The position numbers and the translations under genes are program-made. Shown here one piece after another: positions 7,954 through 19,334 of a DNA stretch of 64,000 nt. The stretch is from assembly GCF_035953295.1 (NCBI RefSeq), contig NZ_CP108370.1, positions 124,001 through 188,000 on the forward strand, given 5' to 3'. This DNA comes from Streptomyces sp. NBC_01335 (GTDB lineage: Bacteria > Actinomycetota > Actinomycetes > Streptomycetales > Streptomycetaceae). Within the stretch, counting starts at the first letter, position 1, and every line of letters begins with the position of its first letter. A model generated the notes under the pieces. That model had not been told where the DNA came from and ran no database searches. It saw only the letters and a program-made list of their open reading frames with translations.

Positions 7954-9093
7954 ATGTACACAGCATCGTCCTCCGTGTCCGCTCCGCCCCGGCCGCTGCG
8001 TCCGAGGGGAACCGGAGGCGGACCGTTTCTCGCCCCCCTCTCCGGCGCTCCGGCACCGGGTCTGGGCCGGCCCCGGCGGACGGCGGGCCCGGGAACCCAA
8101 CCGCTCAGCGGGAGAATCGACTTGTCGGGTCCCCAGGGTGCGCAGGTGCGCATGGCCATCGCCTCCGTGAAGCGCATCTGCCCCGAGTTCAACCCGGTCC
8201 AGGTTCTGCGCCGCAGCGGTCGCTCCGTACTGATCGTGGGGATGACCGGACGTACGACCGCGGTGGCGAAGTGTTTACTCGACCACTCGCCGGCCTGGAC
8301 CGAACGATTCCGGCACGAGATAGCGACGTACCGCTCGTTCGTCCGGCACCGACCGCCGGTCCGGGTGCCCCGGCTGATCGCGGCCGACCCGGAGAACTGC
8401 ACGCTGGTGATCGAGCGGATGCCCGGACGGGTGGCGGCGTTGACGCGCCACCCCCTGGAGGCACCCCCTCGTACGGATGTGCGCCAGGTGCTCGGCGCGA
8501 TCCGCCGGGTCAACGAATGGCGGCCGCCGGCCGGTCTCTTCGACGCCCCGCTGGACTACGCCTCGCGGATCTCCCGCTACCACGAGCTGGGGCTCTTCAC
8601 CGACCGCGACCTGGGCGACCTGCAGAAGCTGCTGCACGGTCTCGCGGTCGCGGGCGGCCGGCAGGGCATGGGCCAGTTCTGCCACGGGGACGCGCTGCTC
8701 TCCAACATCCTGCTGTCGCCCACCGGTCCGGTCCTCCTGGACTGGGAGCACGCGGGCTGGTACCTCCCGGGGTACGACCTGGCGACGCTCTGGACGGTGC
8801 TGGGTCAGGACGCGGTGGTGGCGCGGCGTGAGATCAGCAAGCTGGCGCAGGCGCGCGGCGCGGACGCCAGGGACGCGTTCCTGGTCAATCTGATGCTGGT
8901 GCTGACACGAGAGATCCGTACCTACGAGACGGCCGTCCAGCGGACCATGCGGGAGCCCGGTCCCGCGGGGGCCTCGCACGACCGTCCCGGCACTCTGTCG
9001 TCCGGCGAGGAACAGCGGCTGCTGCTGCGCCGGCTGCACGACGACTGCGCCATGGCCCGCCGGGCCGTACGGGCGGCCGTCGGCACACGCTGA
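7954..9093 (+). CDS. Aminoglycoside phosphotransferase (APH) family protein
   Basis: A 379-residue protein with a Pro/Arg-rich N-terminal 60 residues and then a kinase-like APH domain. It has a VAKCLL nucleotide-binding Lys, the Brenner motif [13 protein letters not shown] (catalytic Asp and metal-binding Asn) and [10 protein letters not shown], the DFG-equivalent. Streptomycete members of this group often regulate or modify metabolites rather than confer drug resistance, and the substrate is unknown. ATG 7954 gives the MYTASSS N-terminus; only a distant AAGGGA could serve as a ribosome site, so the true start may lie further downstream near 8124. It is monocistronic and divergent from the Nsd-like regulator. 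Confidence 0.75.
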   Translation: MYTASSSVSAPPRPLRPRGTGGGPFLAPLSGAPAPGLGRPRRTAGPGTQPLSGRIDLSGPQGAQVRMAIASVKRICPEFNPVQVLRRSGRSVLIVGMTGRTTAVAKCLLDHSPAWTERFRHEIATYRSFVRHRPPVRVPRLIAADPENCTLVIERMPGRVAALTRHPLEAPPRTDVRQVLGAIRRVNEWRPPAGLFDAPLDYASRISRYHELGLFTDRDLGDLQKLLHGLAVAGGRQGMGQFCHGDALLSNILLSPTGPVLLDWEHAGWYLPGYDLATLWTVLGQDAVVARREISKLAQARGADARDAFLVNLMLVLTREIRTYETAVQRTMREPGPAGASHDRPGTLSSGEEQRLLLRRLHDDCAMARRAVRAAVGTR

Positions 9094-9234
9094 CCTCGGG
9101 CGGGTCCGGGGGTTCCCGGCCCCGCCCCTCAGGGGGAGCGCGCTCGCGGGAGGTGCCGACACACCGGCCCGCGGGCGCGCGGTCATGTCCGGGCGGGCGC
9201 GGTCATGTCCGCCCGCCCGGACCGGAGCGCCTCG

Positions 9235-10557
9235 TCAGCCGACGCGGACCACGTCCACGTCGGTCGCCTTCACGAACCCGACCCGGTGGCCGATCTGGAC
9301 GGTCAGGTACTTCTGTCCGCCGGCGAAGTAGGTGTGGTCGTACGGGGTCGACGCGTCGATGGTGGGCGCGTAGTAGTAGCCGGTCGGTGCCTCGCCGCCG
9401 CCCGGGAACGCCTGTCCCGCCTTGATCGTGTAGACGAGCGGAGAGCCGGTGCGGGGTGTGAAGCCGGCCGGGTACTCGGCCGCGTCCGGGTAGGCGACGC
9501 CGTACACGGGAACCTCGGTCCGGCCCGCCTTCGGGCGGACGACGGTGCCCTTCGTGGGGACGGTGACACGTGTACCGGCGGGCGTGCTCAGCCATGCCTT
9601 CTGGCCGTACCACCAGATCGCCGTCCAGCCGGGTACCCGCTCGGCGACGACGGCCTGCTGGCTGGCGCTGATCTTGCTGCCCCAGTCGGCGGCGCAGTCG
9701 GTGCCGGCCGATCCGTCCGGGTGCAGTCCGGGGTCGGAGAAGAGCGGCGCGTCGGCGGAGGGCTCGGTGCGCAGGGGGACGGCGCTGCTGCCCTGGAGGG
9801 GCAGGTCCACGCCCTTCTCGCAGTCGCGGAACTCCTGCTGGTTCTGCGCGAAGTCCGGTGCGACGGTGACGAGTTCGCTCTTCTTGGGGCCGGAGGGCCG
9901 GCTCCCCTTCCCGAGGAGGGCCATGAAGCGGTTCCAGTCCCAGTAGGGGCCCGGGTCCCAGTGCATGCTCTTGGTTCCGGCGGCGCTGGTGGGCGGGACG
10001 CCGTCGTGGCCGAGGATGTGCTGCCGGTCGAGCGGGATGTCGTACTGCTTGGCGAGGTGGGCGACCAGCTTGGCGGTGGAGCGGTACATCGCGTCGGTGT
10101 ACCAGGCGGCCCCGTCGGCGGCGAAGCCCTCCTGTTCGATGCCGATGGAGTGGGTGTTGACGTACCAGTTGCCCGCCTGCCAGGCGATGTCCTTGGTCTT
10201 GACCATCTGCGTGACGTGCCCGTCCGAGGAGCGGACGACGTAGTGGGCCGAGGTCTTGTTGAGCGGGTTCTGGAAGGTCCTGAGGGTTCCGTCGAAGTCG
10301 ACCTCGGTGTCGTGCAGCACGATGAACTTGATCGCGTTGGTCTTCGGCCGGTCCGCGGTGTCGTAGTTGCCGTACGTGGCCTTGTCGGCCGGGTCACCGG
10401 TCTGCTGGTACGCCGCCGGGACCCAGTCGCAGGCGAGGCTGCGTGGGCACTCGGGACGCACACCTTCGGCCTGGGCGGCCGGGGTGAGCAGGGCGGTGCA
10501 CAGCGCACCGGCCGCGACCAGCGCGAGCGCGAGCCTGGACCTCTTCTTCGACGTCAT
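9235..10557 (-). CDS. Secreted N-acetylmuramoyl-L-alanine amidase (amidase_2/PGRP)
   Basis: A 440-residue protein with a Sec signal peptide (MTSKKRSR then a hydrophobic core, cleavage after AQA at about 30). The amidase_2 domain spans about 74-210: FIVLHDTE (His82), a HYVV strand, HSIGIEQEG, and SMHWDPGPYWDW with the second His199 and Asp201 as zinc ligands. It hydrolyses the bond between MurNAc and L-Ala in peptidoglycan. The last 220 residues look like beta-rich SH3-type wall-binding repeats. ATG 10557 has AAGGG 5 nt upstream; longer in-frame starts run back into the intergenic region and lack a signal peptide. It is divergent from geosmin synthase. Confidence 0.9.
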   Translation of the reverse strand: MTSKKRSRLALALVAAGALCTALLTPAAQAEGVRPECPRSLACDWVPAAYQQTGDPADKATYGNYDTADRPKTNAIKFIVLHDTEVDFDGTLRTFQNPLNKTSAHYVVRSSDGHVTQMVKTKDIAWQAGNWYVNTHSIGIEQEGFAADGAAWYTDAMYRSTAKLVAHLAKQYDIPLDRQHILGHDGVPPTSAAGTKSMHWDPGPYWDWNRFMALLGKGSRPSGPKKSELVTVAPDFAQNQQEFRDCEKGVDLPLQGSSAVPLRTEPSADAPLFSDPGLHPDGSAGTDCAADWGSKISASQQAVVAERVPGWTAIWWYGQKAWLSTPAGTRVTVPTKGTVVRPKAGRTEVPVYGVAYPDAAEYPAGFTPRTGSPLVYTIKAGQAFPGGGEAPTGYYYAPTIDASTPYDHTYFAGGQKYLTVQIGHRVGFVKATDVDVVRVG

Positions 10558-13156
<2,599 letters not shown>

Positions 13157-13161
13157 CGGGG

Positions 13162-13200
13162 CCCCGGCCCGGGCTCCCGTGGACGGAACCCGGGCCGGGG
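13162..13200. terminator. Bidirectional terminator between geoA and the lipoprotein gene
   Basis: A perfect 12-bp inverted repeat (CCCCGGCCCGGG at 13162-13173, complement at 13189-13200) with a 15-nt loop. It lies between two convergent genes, 5 nt after the geoA stop codon. Confidence 0.85.
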
Positions 13201-13208
13201 AGGCTCGC

Positions 13209-13883
13209 TCAGAACCTGTCGAGCCACACCACGATGCCGGTGTGTCCCGAGAGCACCGCCGCCGTTCCGGCGCGGACGGCCGCCGCACAGCGGGCGGCGG
13301 TGAAGGAGGCGGCGTCGTACGCGGAGGACATGCCGAGGCCCTCGCCCCGGAAGGACGCGCCCGTCCAGTCGACCGCCGTGACGTTGTGGGTGGGTTCGGC
13401 GAGTTCGGCGCCCACGACCAGGAACTCCTGGTCGAGGTGGCTCGGGGTGACCGTGGCGAGCGGGTCGACGAGGCTGTTGCCCGCGCTGATGACGAGGTCG
13501 GGGTGGAGGTCCATCGCCCTGACGACGGCGGGGAGGAGGTCGGCGGTGCCGGCCGCCGTCACGGTCCGCAGATCGACGTCCTCGTCGCCGGCCCACGTCT
13601 TCACGGCGGTCACCAGGGTCTTGGTGGGCCGGTCGTGGCCCGCGGTGAGCAGGACGACGCGGGCGCCGTCCGAGGGGCGCACCTTCGACCAGGAGCCGGG
13701 ATCGGGCGTGACGGTGGACTCCGGGGCGGGCGACTCGTCCGGGCCGATGAATCCCGCGCCCAGCGCACCGATCGCGGAGGGCCGCGGGTGCGGCCGCGAC
13801 CAGTCGGTGCCCGAGGCGCATCCGGCGAGCAGGGCGAGGGCGGCCGCGGTGGTCACGGCGGCGGCCTGGAGCGGGCGGTGCAA
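13209..13883 (-). CDS. BMP-like periplasmic-binding lipoprotein
   Basis: A 224-residue protein starting at TTG 13883, chosen because GGAGG lies 9 nt upstream and it yields a proper lipoprotein signal: HRPLQAAAVTTAAALALLAGC with the lipobox LAGC (lipidated Cys about residue 21). The rest (VVLLTAGHDRPTKTLVTAV, DLVISAGNSLVDPLA, FLVVGAELAEPTHNVTAV) alternates strands and helices like the type 1 periplasmic-binding fold of BMP/PnrA proteins, but is only about two thirds of the usual length. No ABC transporter genes are nearby. Ligand unknown. Longer in-frame ATG starts would hide the lipobox. Confidence 0.7.
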   Translation of the reverse strand: MHRPLQAAAVTTAAALALLAGCASGTDWSRPHPRPSAIGALGAGFIGPDESPAPESTVTPDPGSWSKVRPSDGARVVLLTAGHDRPTKTLVTAVKTWAGDEDVDLRTVTAAGTADLLPAVVRAMDLHPDLVISAGNSLVDPLATVTPSHLDQEFLVVGAELAEPTHNVTAVDWTGASFRGEGLGMSSAYDAASFTAARCAAAVRAGTAAVLSGHTGIVVWLDRF

Positions 13884-14124
13884 GACGATCGTCCTCCGGT
13901 AGAGGGCCCCGGCGACACGACCGCACACGGCGGTGTGCCCGCGCGGCCCGGCGTGTGCGGGGCGGGCCGGTGCGGGGCGGCTTTCCGCACATCCTGCGCC
14001 GTCGGGGCACTCGATCTCCACGAAACGGACCGCTGTCGAACGTTTGTTTTCCCACGCTTCGCTGACCAGCCGCTTCCGGTTCATTCACGGCCTGCACGGT
14101 GCACGGGCAACCTCAAGGAGTTCC

Positions 14125-15339
14125 ATGCCTCACCGTGTACGCCGCCCCCTGCTCGCTCTCGCCGCGGCGGTTCTCTTCCTGCTCTGCCTCGCCCGGCCCG
14201 CCGCCGCCCACGGTTTCTCGTCGACCGTGTACGCACGTGTCACCGCCGACGGCGACCGACCGCTGCACACCCGACTGAAACTGGAGTACGACCTGCTCGT
14301 CGTCTCGGCCGCCGACACCGGTGACGACGACCCCCTCTTCCGGTCGGGCACCGACGCGTTCGAGGCGGGGGACCCGGTGGCCGAGGCCGCCGCGCTCGAA
14401 GCGCACCGCAGGACCGTGCTCGCCTACGTCACCCGGCACCTCTCGGTCAGCGCCGGAGGGAAGGCCTGTACGCCCACGCCTGACGGCGCGTTCCGGATGG
14501 GCACCGAGGAGGGCGTGCCGTACGCCCTGCTGGATCTCGACTGGAGCTGCGCCGGACACGGCACGGGCGGCGACCACGTGGTGCGCGGCACGCTCTTCCC
14601 CGACTCCGAGGGGTACGTCAAGGGCACCAAGACGATCGTCACCTACGACGTCGACGGCCGCACCGGGAGCGCCGCGCTCGACGCCGGGCACCCGTCCTTC
14701 TCCATCAGCCAGTCCTGGACGCAGCGCTTCTGGGAGTTCTTCCGGCTGGGCGCCGAGCATCTGCTGACCGGCACCGACCACATCCTGTTCCTGCTGGCGC
14801 TCATCGCCGGGTCCCGGCGTCCGCGCGAAGTCGTCCTGGCCGCCACCAGTTTCACGCTGGCCCACTCCGTGACGTTCCTGCTGGCCGCGCTGGGGCTGGT
14901 GCACATACCGGCCGGCCTGGTGGAACCCGTCATCGCGCTCTCCATCGCGGTGGTCGCCGGCTGGCACCTGTGGCGGATCAGGGGGCGCGGCGCCCGTGTC
15001 GCGGAGCTCCCGGCGCCCGGCGAGGGCCGGTTCGCCCTGGACCGCGCGGGCTGGACCCGTCTCGGCGTCGTGTTCTGTTTCGGACTCGTGCACGGGCTGG
15101 GGTTCGCGGGCGCGCTCGGTATCGAAGCCGCCTGGTCGTGGACCCTGCTGTGGTCCCTGCTGGTGTTCAACGTCGGCATCGAGGCGGTCCAACTCGGCAT
15201 CATCGCCGCGGTGTTCCCGCTGCTCCTGCTGCTCGTGCGCCGCTCGCCGCGGGCCGCCGCGTGGACCACCGGCTCTCTCTCCGCGTGCGTCGCGGCCATG
15301 GGGCTCATCTGGTTCGTCCAGCGAGTGGCCGGGGCGTGA
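14125..15339 (+). CDS. HupE/UreJ-family membrane protein
   Basis: A 404-residue protein. Signal peptide (residues 1-28, ending RPAAAHG), then an extracytoplasmic domain (30-190) of beta character, then seven or so transmembrane helices (about 200-400). FFRLGAEHLLTGTDHILFLLALIA and LVHGLGFAGALG are the conserved His-rich HupE/UreJ_2 motifs (GxxHxxxGxDH, HGxGFA). Family members are metal-handling (Ni or Co uptake) or of unknown function; no hydrogenase or urease genes are near, so the substrate is open. AAGGAG 4 nt before ATG 14125 fixes the start. Confidence 0.9.
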   Translation: MPHRVRRPLLALAAAVLFLLCLARPAAAHGFSSTVYARVTADGDRPLHTRLKLEYDLLVVSAADTGDDDPLFRSGTDAFEAGDPVAEAAALEAHRRTVLAYVTRHLSVSAGGKACTPTPDGAFRMGTEEGVPYALLDLDWSCAGHGTGGDHVVRGTLFPDSEGYVKGTKTIVTYDVDGRTGSAALDAGHPSFSISQSWTQRFWEFFRLGAEHLLTGTDHILFLLALIAGSRRPREVVLAATSFTLAHSVTFLLAALGLVHIPAGLVEPVIALSIAVVAGWHLWRIRGRGARVAELPAPGEGRFALDRAGWTRLGVVFCFGLVHGLGFAGALGIEAAWSWTLLWSLLVFNVGIEAVQLGIIAAVFPLLLLLVRRSPRAAAWTTGSLSACVAAMGLIWFVQRVAGA

Positions 15340-15360
15340 AAACCGCACGTCAGCGGTGAT

Positions 15361-15404
15361 GTTCAGCCCTCGCCAAGATCGCATTCAGTTCTCGTTCATC
15401 TTGC
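15361..15404 (+). promoter_or_regulatory. PHO-box-like direct repeat array (PhoP) upstream of phosphatase
   Basis: Four 11-nt units in phase: GTTCAGCCCTC (15361), a degenerate unit (15372), ATTCAGTTCTC (15383) and GTTCATCTTGC (15394). Streptomyces PhoP binds such direct repeats with a GTTCACC consensus every 11 nt. It ends 62 nt before the phosphatase ATG, a sensible activator position, and the gene product is a phosphate-scavenging type enzyme. Confidence 0.6.
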
Positions 15405-15428
15405 ACGGACACCTTGTCGATCGCCCTT

Positions 15429-15445
15429 GCATACGCACCGTATGC
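15429..15445. promoter_or_regulatory. 17-bp perfect inverted repeat GCATACG-CAC-CGTATGC
   Basis: Perfect 7-bp arms with a 3-nt centre, 21 nt upstream of the phosphatase ATG and just after the PHO-like array. It would fall at or after the transcription start and could be a repressor operator or a 5' UTR hairpin. Confidence 0.45.
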
Positions 15446-15466
15446 ACACAGAAGAAACGACACTTC

Positions 15467-17443
15467 ATGAGATCGAACGCTTCCCACCAGGCCCGGGGGC
15501 CCGTGCGGACCCGTGTGGCCACCGGCGCCACCGCCGCCTTCCTCGGCCTGACCGTCGCCCTCGCGGGCGGGGTGGGCTCGCCCGCGTCCGCGGCCGACGC
15601 CTCCACCCTCACCGGCATCGTCCTGGGTGTCGGCGCCAACGAGACCCAGCGCACGGTCAGCTGGTACTCCTCCGGCGACACCGCCCAGAAGGTGCAGCTC
15701 GCCCCCACGGCGCAGCTCACCGGCGGCGAGTTCCCCGCCGGCGCGGTCACCTTCGACGCGCTGGGCGCGGCGAACATCGCCACCAGCGGCGGCTACAACC
15801 GCCACGCCACCATCACCGGCCTGAAGGAGAACACCGCTTACTCCTACCGGGTCGGCAGCGAGGGCAACTGGTCGACGGCGTACTCGTTCAAGACGCAGGA
15901 CTTCGAGGGCGCGTACGACTTCCTCTTCCTCGGCGACCCGCAGATCGGCTCCTCCGGCGACCTGGCGCAGGACCAGGCCGGGTGGGCGGACACGCTGGAC
16001 GTGGCCACCAAGGCCAACCCGAACGCCGAACTCCTCGTCTCCGGCGGCGACCAGATCGAGAGCGCCAACAACGAGGACCAGTGGAAGTCCTTCCTCGCCC
16101 CCGACCAGCTGCGCCAGGTCCCGTACGCCGCCACCATCGGCAACCACGACGTCGGCGGCAAGGCGTACGAGCAGCACTTCTCGACGCCCAACACGGACAA
16201 CTCGGCCTCGAAGTACGCCAACGGCAACCCGGCGTCCAACACCTCGGGCGGTGACTACTGGTACATCTACAAGGACGTGCTGTTCATCGACCTGAACAGC
16301 AACAGCTACGCCACCTCGCAGGGCGGCGGCGGCGACGAGGCGCACACCAAGTACGTCACCGACGTCATCAACCAGCACGGCTCCGAGGCCAAGTGGAAGG
16401 TGCTCGTCTACCACCACTCGATCTACTCGCCGGCCTCGCACGCCAAGGACGGGGACAACAAGGCCCGTCGGGTCGATTTCCCGACCACCTTCTCCAAGCT
16501 CGGCGTCGACCTGGTCCTCCAGGGCCACGACCACAGCTACTCCCGCAGCTACCTCATCAAGAACGGCCAGAAGGCCGATCCGAAGGAGCAGCCGGGCGCG
16601 GCCGATGTCTACCCGGGTCCCGGCGGCGTCCTGTACGTCACCGCCAACTCCGCCTCGGGGTCGAAGTACTACGACATCACGGCACCCGACAACAGCGGCA
16701 CCAGCGGCGCGGGCAACGGCGCCGACCCGCTGAACCCGGGCAACTACTGGTACAACTCGGTGCAGAACCAGGAGCACGTCCGCAGCTACGTCAAGGTCCA
16801 GGTGCGGGACGAGAAGCTCGTCGTGGAGAACATCCGCAGCAGCACCTGCGCCGCCCCCAACTCCGAGGTCTCGCACGGCGACTGGTGCAACAACACCGAC
16901 GCCGCGCAGCCGGTCGGCTCGGTCGTCGACAAGGTGAGCGTCCACCCGTACAACGGTGACGGCCAGTCGCTCCAGGTCAACGTGCCCAACGCGGCTCCGG
17001 GCGAGTTCGGCTGGACCATCGACGGCTACAACGGCCTGGTGGACCTCGGCACCGCCAAGGAGGAGAACGGTGACCACTTCACCGCCTCCGGCAAGATCAA
17101 CCCGATCCTCGTGTCGGACACCCGCCGCTCGCTCTCGCCCTGGTCGGTCTCGGCCAACGTGAGCGCGTTCAAGGACGCCGACAAGACGTTCGCCGGCTCC
17201 TACCTCGGCTGGACGCCGTACGTGCTCGACCAGGGCGCGGGCGCCCAGGCCGGTTCGCCGGTCGCCTCCGGGTACGACGACCAGGGTGACGGTCTCGCCG
17301 TCTCCCGCGGTCTCGGCTCCGCGGAGCAGGGTCACGAGCGCGGCACCTCCAAGCTGGGCGCCGACCTGGATCTCAAGATCCCGGACAGCGTGCAGAAGGG
17401 CGGCTACCGCGCGACCCTCACGATCACCGCGCTGAGCAGCTGA
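15467..17443 (+). CDS. Secreted purple-acid-type metallophosphoesterase
   Basis: A 658-residue secreted protein. Twin-Arg-free signal peptide (residues 1-42, cleavage ASA-AD), a purple acid phosphatase N-terminal fibronectin-like domain (about 48-145), then a calcineurin-like metallophosphatase domain with all metal motifs: GDPQ (156-159), GGDQ (193-196), GNHD (225-228), HH (316-317) and GHDH (353-356). The C-terminal 200 residues are beta-rich and may bind wall or matrix. It should release phosphate from extracellular phosphoesters. The PHO-like array upstream supports phosphate-starvation control. ATG 15467 follows a purine-rich GAAGAAACG rather than a strong ribosome site. Confidence 0.93.
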   Translation: MRSNASHQARGPVRTRVATGATAAFLGLTVALAGGVGSPASAADASTLTGIVLGVGANETQRTVSWYSSGDTAQKVQLAPTAQLTGGEFPAGAVTFDALGAANIATSGGYNRHATITGLKENTAYSYRVGSEGNWSTAYSFKTQDFEGAYDFLFLGDPQIGSSGDLAQDQAGWADTLDVATKANPNAELLVSGGDQIESANNEDQWKSFLAPDQLRQVPYAATIGNHDVGGKAYEQHFSTPNTDNSASKYANGNPASNTSGGDYWYIYKDVLFIDLNSNSYATSQGGGGDEAHTKYVTDVINQHGSEAKWKVLVYHHSIYSPASHAKDGDNKARRVDFPTTFSKLGVDLVLQGHDHSYSRSYLIKNGQKADPKEQPGAADVYPGPGGVLYVTANSASGSKYYDITAPDNSGTSGAGNGADPLNPGNYWYNSVQNQEHVRSYVKVQVRDEKLVVENIRSSTCAAPNSEVSHGDWCNNTDAAQPVGSVVDKVSVHPYNGDGQSLQVNVPNAAPGEFGWTIDGYNGLVDLGTAKEENGDHFTASGKINPILVSDTRRSLSPWSVSANVSAFKDADKTFAGSYLGWTPYVLDQGAGAQAGSPVASGYDDQGDGLAVSRGLGSAEQGHERGTSKLGADLDLKIPDSVQKGGYRATLTITALSS

Positions 17444-17459
17444 CCGATCCCGCTCCACC

Positions 17460-17496
17460 GGTGGGGCAGGCCCCGGTCCGCCGGACCTGCCCCACC
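17460..17496 (+). terminator. Hairpin between phosphatase and DUF916-like gene
   Basis: 11-bp perfect arms (GGTGGGGCAGG at 17460-17470, complement 17486-17496), 15-nt loop, 16 nt after the phosphatase stop and 25 nt before the next start. It may end or attenuate transcription into the next gene. Confidence 0.7.
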
Positions 17497-17521
17497 TCCT
17501 CATCCGAGAGAGACCCCCGAG

Positions 17522-18604
17522 ATGCACGCAGTGGCACCATCCCGCCGTACCCTCCCCGCCGGCCTCGTCCGTGCCGGCGCCCTCGTCCTGTTCACGGTGC
17601 TGGCGCTGGCGGGTGTGTCCACCGCTCCGGCCCGGGCGGCCGACGACGGCGACGTCACCTGGACGGTCCGCACAGCCGCCAACGACTTCGGGGCCGACCG
17701 GTCGAGCTTCGGCTACAGCGTGAATCCGGGCGGGAAGACGAAGGACGCGATGGTCGTCGCCAACCACGGCACCACCGCGCTGACGCTCGCGGTGTACGCC
17801 GCCGACGGTTTCACCACCGAGAAGGGGCAGCTGGACCTGCTGACCCGGGAGAAGAAGTCCCGCTCAATCGGCGCCTGGGTGCGGGCGGCGCGCGAGACCG
17901 TCACGGTGGCCCCGGGCAGGAGTGCCGAGGTCCCGTTCACGGTCACGGTCCCGGCCGGCGCCACTCCGGGCGACTACGTGGGCGGCATCCTCACCTCGCT
18001 GAAGCAGCCCGACGAGGCGGAGGGCATCGCGGTCGACCGGCGTCTGGGCATCCGGATCAGGCTGCGGGTCAGTGGGGCCCTGCGGCCGGCGCTCGCCGTC
18101 GAGGACGTGCACGTCTCGTACGCGGGCTCCGCAGGGCCGTTCGCGCAGGGCGACGCGACGGTGACGTACAGCCTCCACAACACGGGCAACGCGGTGCTCT
18201 CCGGGACCCAGAAGGTCGCCGTCTCGGGTCCGTTCGGCATGTTCAGCACCGATGCCGGCGCCGTCGCCGCGCCGCCGGAGCTGCTGCCGGGTGAGCGCTG
18301 GAAGGTGACGGTCCCGGTCCACGGCGTCACTCCCGCGTACCGGCTCGCCGCCACCGTCACCGTCACCCCGGTCCTCACCGACGCGGCCGGTTCGACCACC
18401 GCCCTCAAGCCGGTCCGGGCCACGGCCCACGGCCTCGCGGTCCCGTGGACGCTGACCCTGCTCGTGGTCCTGGTCCTGGCCGCGATCGTCGCGGCGGTCG
18501 CCTGGACCCGGCGCGGGCGGGTCCGCCGCAAGCGGCTGGAGGACGAGCGGGTGCGGGAGGCCGTGGACCGCGCCCTGCGGGAGAAGGCCGGGCACCAGGC
18601 CTGA
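17522..18604 (+). CDS. WxL/DUF916-like surface protein
   Basis: A 360-residue exported protein: signal peptide (to about ARA-AD, residue 40), a domain of about 120 residues with PGGKTKDAMVVANHGTTALTLAVYAADGF and GDYVGGILTSL, which match the WxL-interacting / DUF916 pattern (Ig-like, peptidoglycan- or surface-binding), a second Ig-like domain, one transmembrane helix (about 305-328) and a basic, charged cytoplasmic tail (RRGRVRRKRLEDERVREAVDRALREK). It is likely anchored in the membrane with its domains outside. It follows the phosphatase at 78 nt with a hairpin between, so the two may be partly co-transcribed. Function unknown. Confidence 0.8.
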   Translation: MHAVAPSRRTLPAGLVRAGALVLFTVLALAGVSTAPARAADDGDVTWTVRTAANDFGADRSSFGYSVNPGGKTKDAMVVANHGTTALTLAVYAADGFTTEKGQLDLLTREKKSRSIGAWVRAARETVTVAPGRSAEVPFTVTVPAGATPGDYVGGILTSLKQPDEAEGIAVDRRLGIRIRLRVSGALRPALAVEDVHVSYAGSAGPFAQGDATVTYSLHNTGNAVLSGTQKVAVSGPFGMFSTDAGAVAAPPELLPGERWKVTVPVHGVTPAYRLAATVTVTPVLTDAAGSTTALKPVRATAHGLAVPWTLTLLVVLVLAAIVAAVAWTRRGRVRRKRLEDERVREAVDRALREKAGHQA

Positions 18605-18637
18605 CCGGCCCGGCGGACGGCCCCCGGCAAAACACCG

Positions 18638-18679
18638 CGTCCCTGCGGCCCACGGACTCCTCCGGGGGCCGCAGGGACG
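18638..18679. terminator. Bidirectional terminator between convergent genes
   Basis: Perfect 14-bp arms (CGTCCCTGCGGCCC at 18638-18651 and its complement at 18666-18679) with a 14-nt loop, lying between two convergent stop codons. Confidence 0.85.
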
Positions 18680-18704
18680 TTTCAGCCCTGCTTCGGGACT
18701 GTGG

Positions 18705-19205
18705 TCAGCCCTGCTGGAAGAGTTCCGCGGGCAGCGGCTTGAGCAGCGCGTAGAGGTCGTCGGTGATCGGGCGGTCCCAGCTGGCGATCGTGACGAGGAC
18801 GCCGTCGCTGCGGTCGAACTGCACGCAGGCGACGCGGGTCTCGGAGAGCTTGACGCGGCGCACGATCAGCAGGTTGTCGCCCTGCATCACGGGGACGTCC
18901 TCGGTGGAGGTGACTTCCACCGGCTCGTCGTTCTCCAGGGCGAGGAGCAGCTGTGCGACCTCGAAGGGGACCTGGCCCTCTTCGGTCTCGCGGGCGGGCG
19001 AGCCCGCCGGGAGATTCCCGATGATCATGGCCGGACCGCGGCCGCCATAGAGGTCGTACCGGAGGAAGACGCCCTGGCAGGTGCCGTCGGGCGCGGGCAG
19101 CAGACCGGCTCCGAGGTTCCCGGGCCAGTCCCCCGGGTCCATGGCGAGGACATCGAAGTCCGGGCCGGCGGGAGTGGCGGCGCTGCGACGGCGGAGGAAG
19201 GACAT
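18705..19205 (-). CDS. Conserved streptomycete hypothetical protein
   Basis: A 166-residue acidic soluble protein with no signal peptide or membrane helix. It has an N-terminal basic patch (SFLRRRS) and a mixed alpha/beta body (DFDVLAMDPGDWPGNLGAGLLPAPDG, AMIIGNLPAGSPARETEEGQVPFEVAQLLLALEND, TRVACVQFDRSDGVLVTIASWDRPITDDLYALLKPLPAELF). I recognise the type as a conserved actinomycete protein but cannot name a function. ATG 19205 is preceded by only a weak purine run. The codon bias is typical of its neighbours. Confidence 0.75.
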   Translation of the reverse strand: MSFLRRRSAATPAGPDFDVLAMDPGDWPGNLGAGLLPAPDGTCQGVFLRYDLYGGRGPAMIIGNLPAGSPARETEEGQVPFEVAQLLLALENDEPVEVTSTEDVPVMQGDNLLIVRRVKLSETRVACVQFDRSDGVLVTIASWDRPITDDLYALLKPLPAELFQQG

Positions 19206-19334
19206 GCTGCCATGTTACGTGGCCCGGCTCACGTCGCGGAGCCGGGCCCGGGCGGGCGTGGAGGGAATCCGGGCGCCGCGGCCGGTGCCCGGCCCGGCGG
19301 GCCCGGCCCCGTCCGAACGAAACGCCCTGGACGG

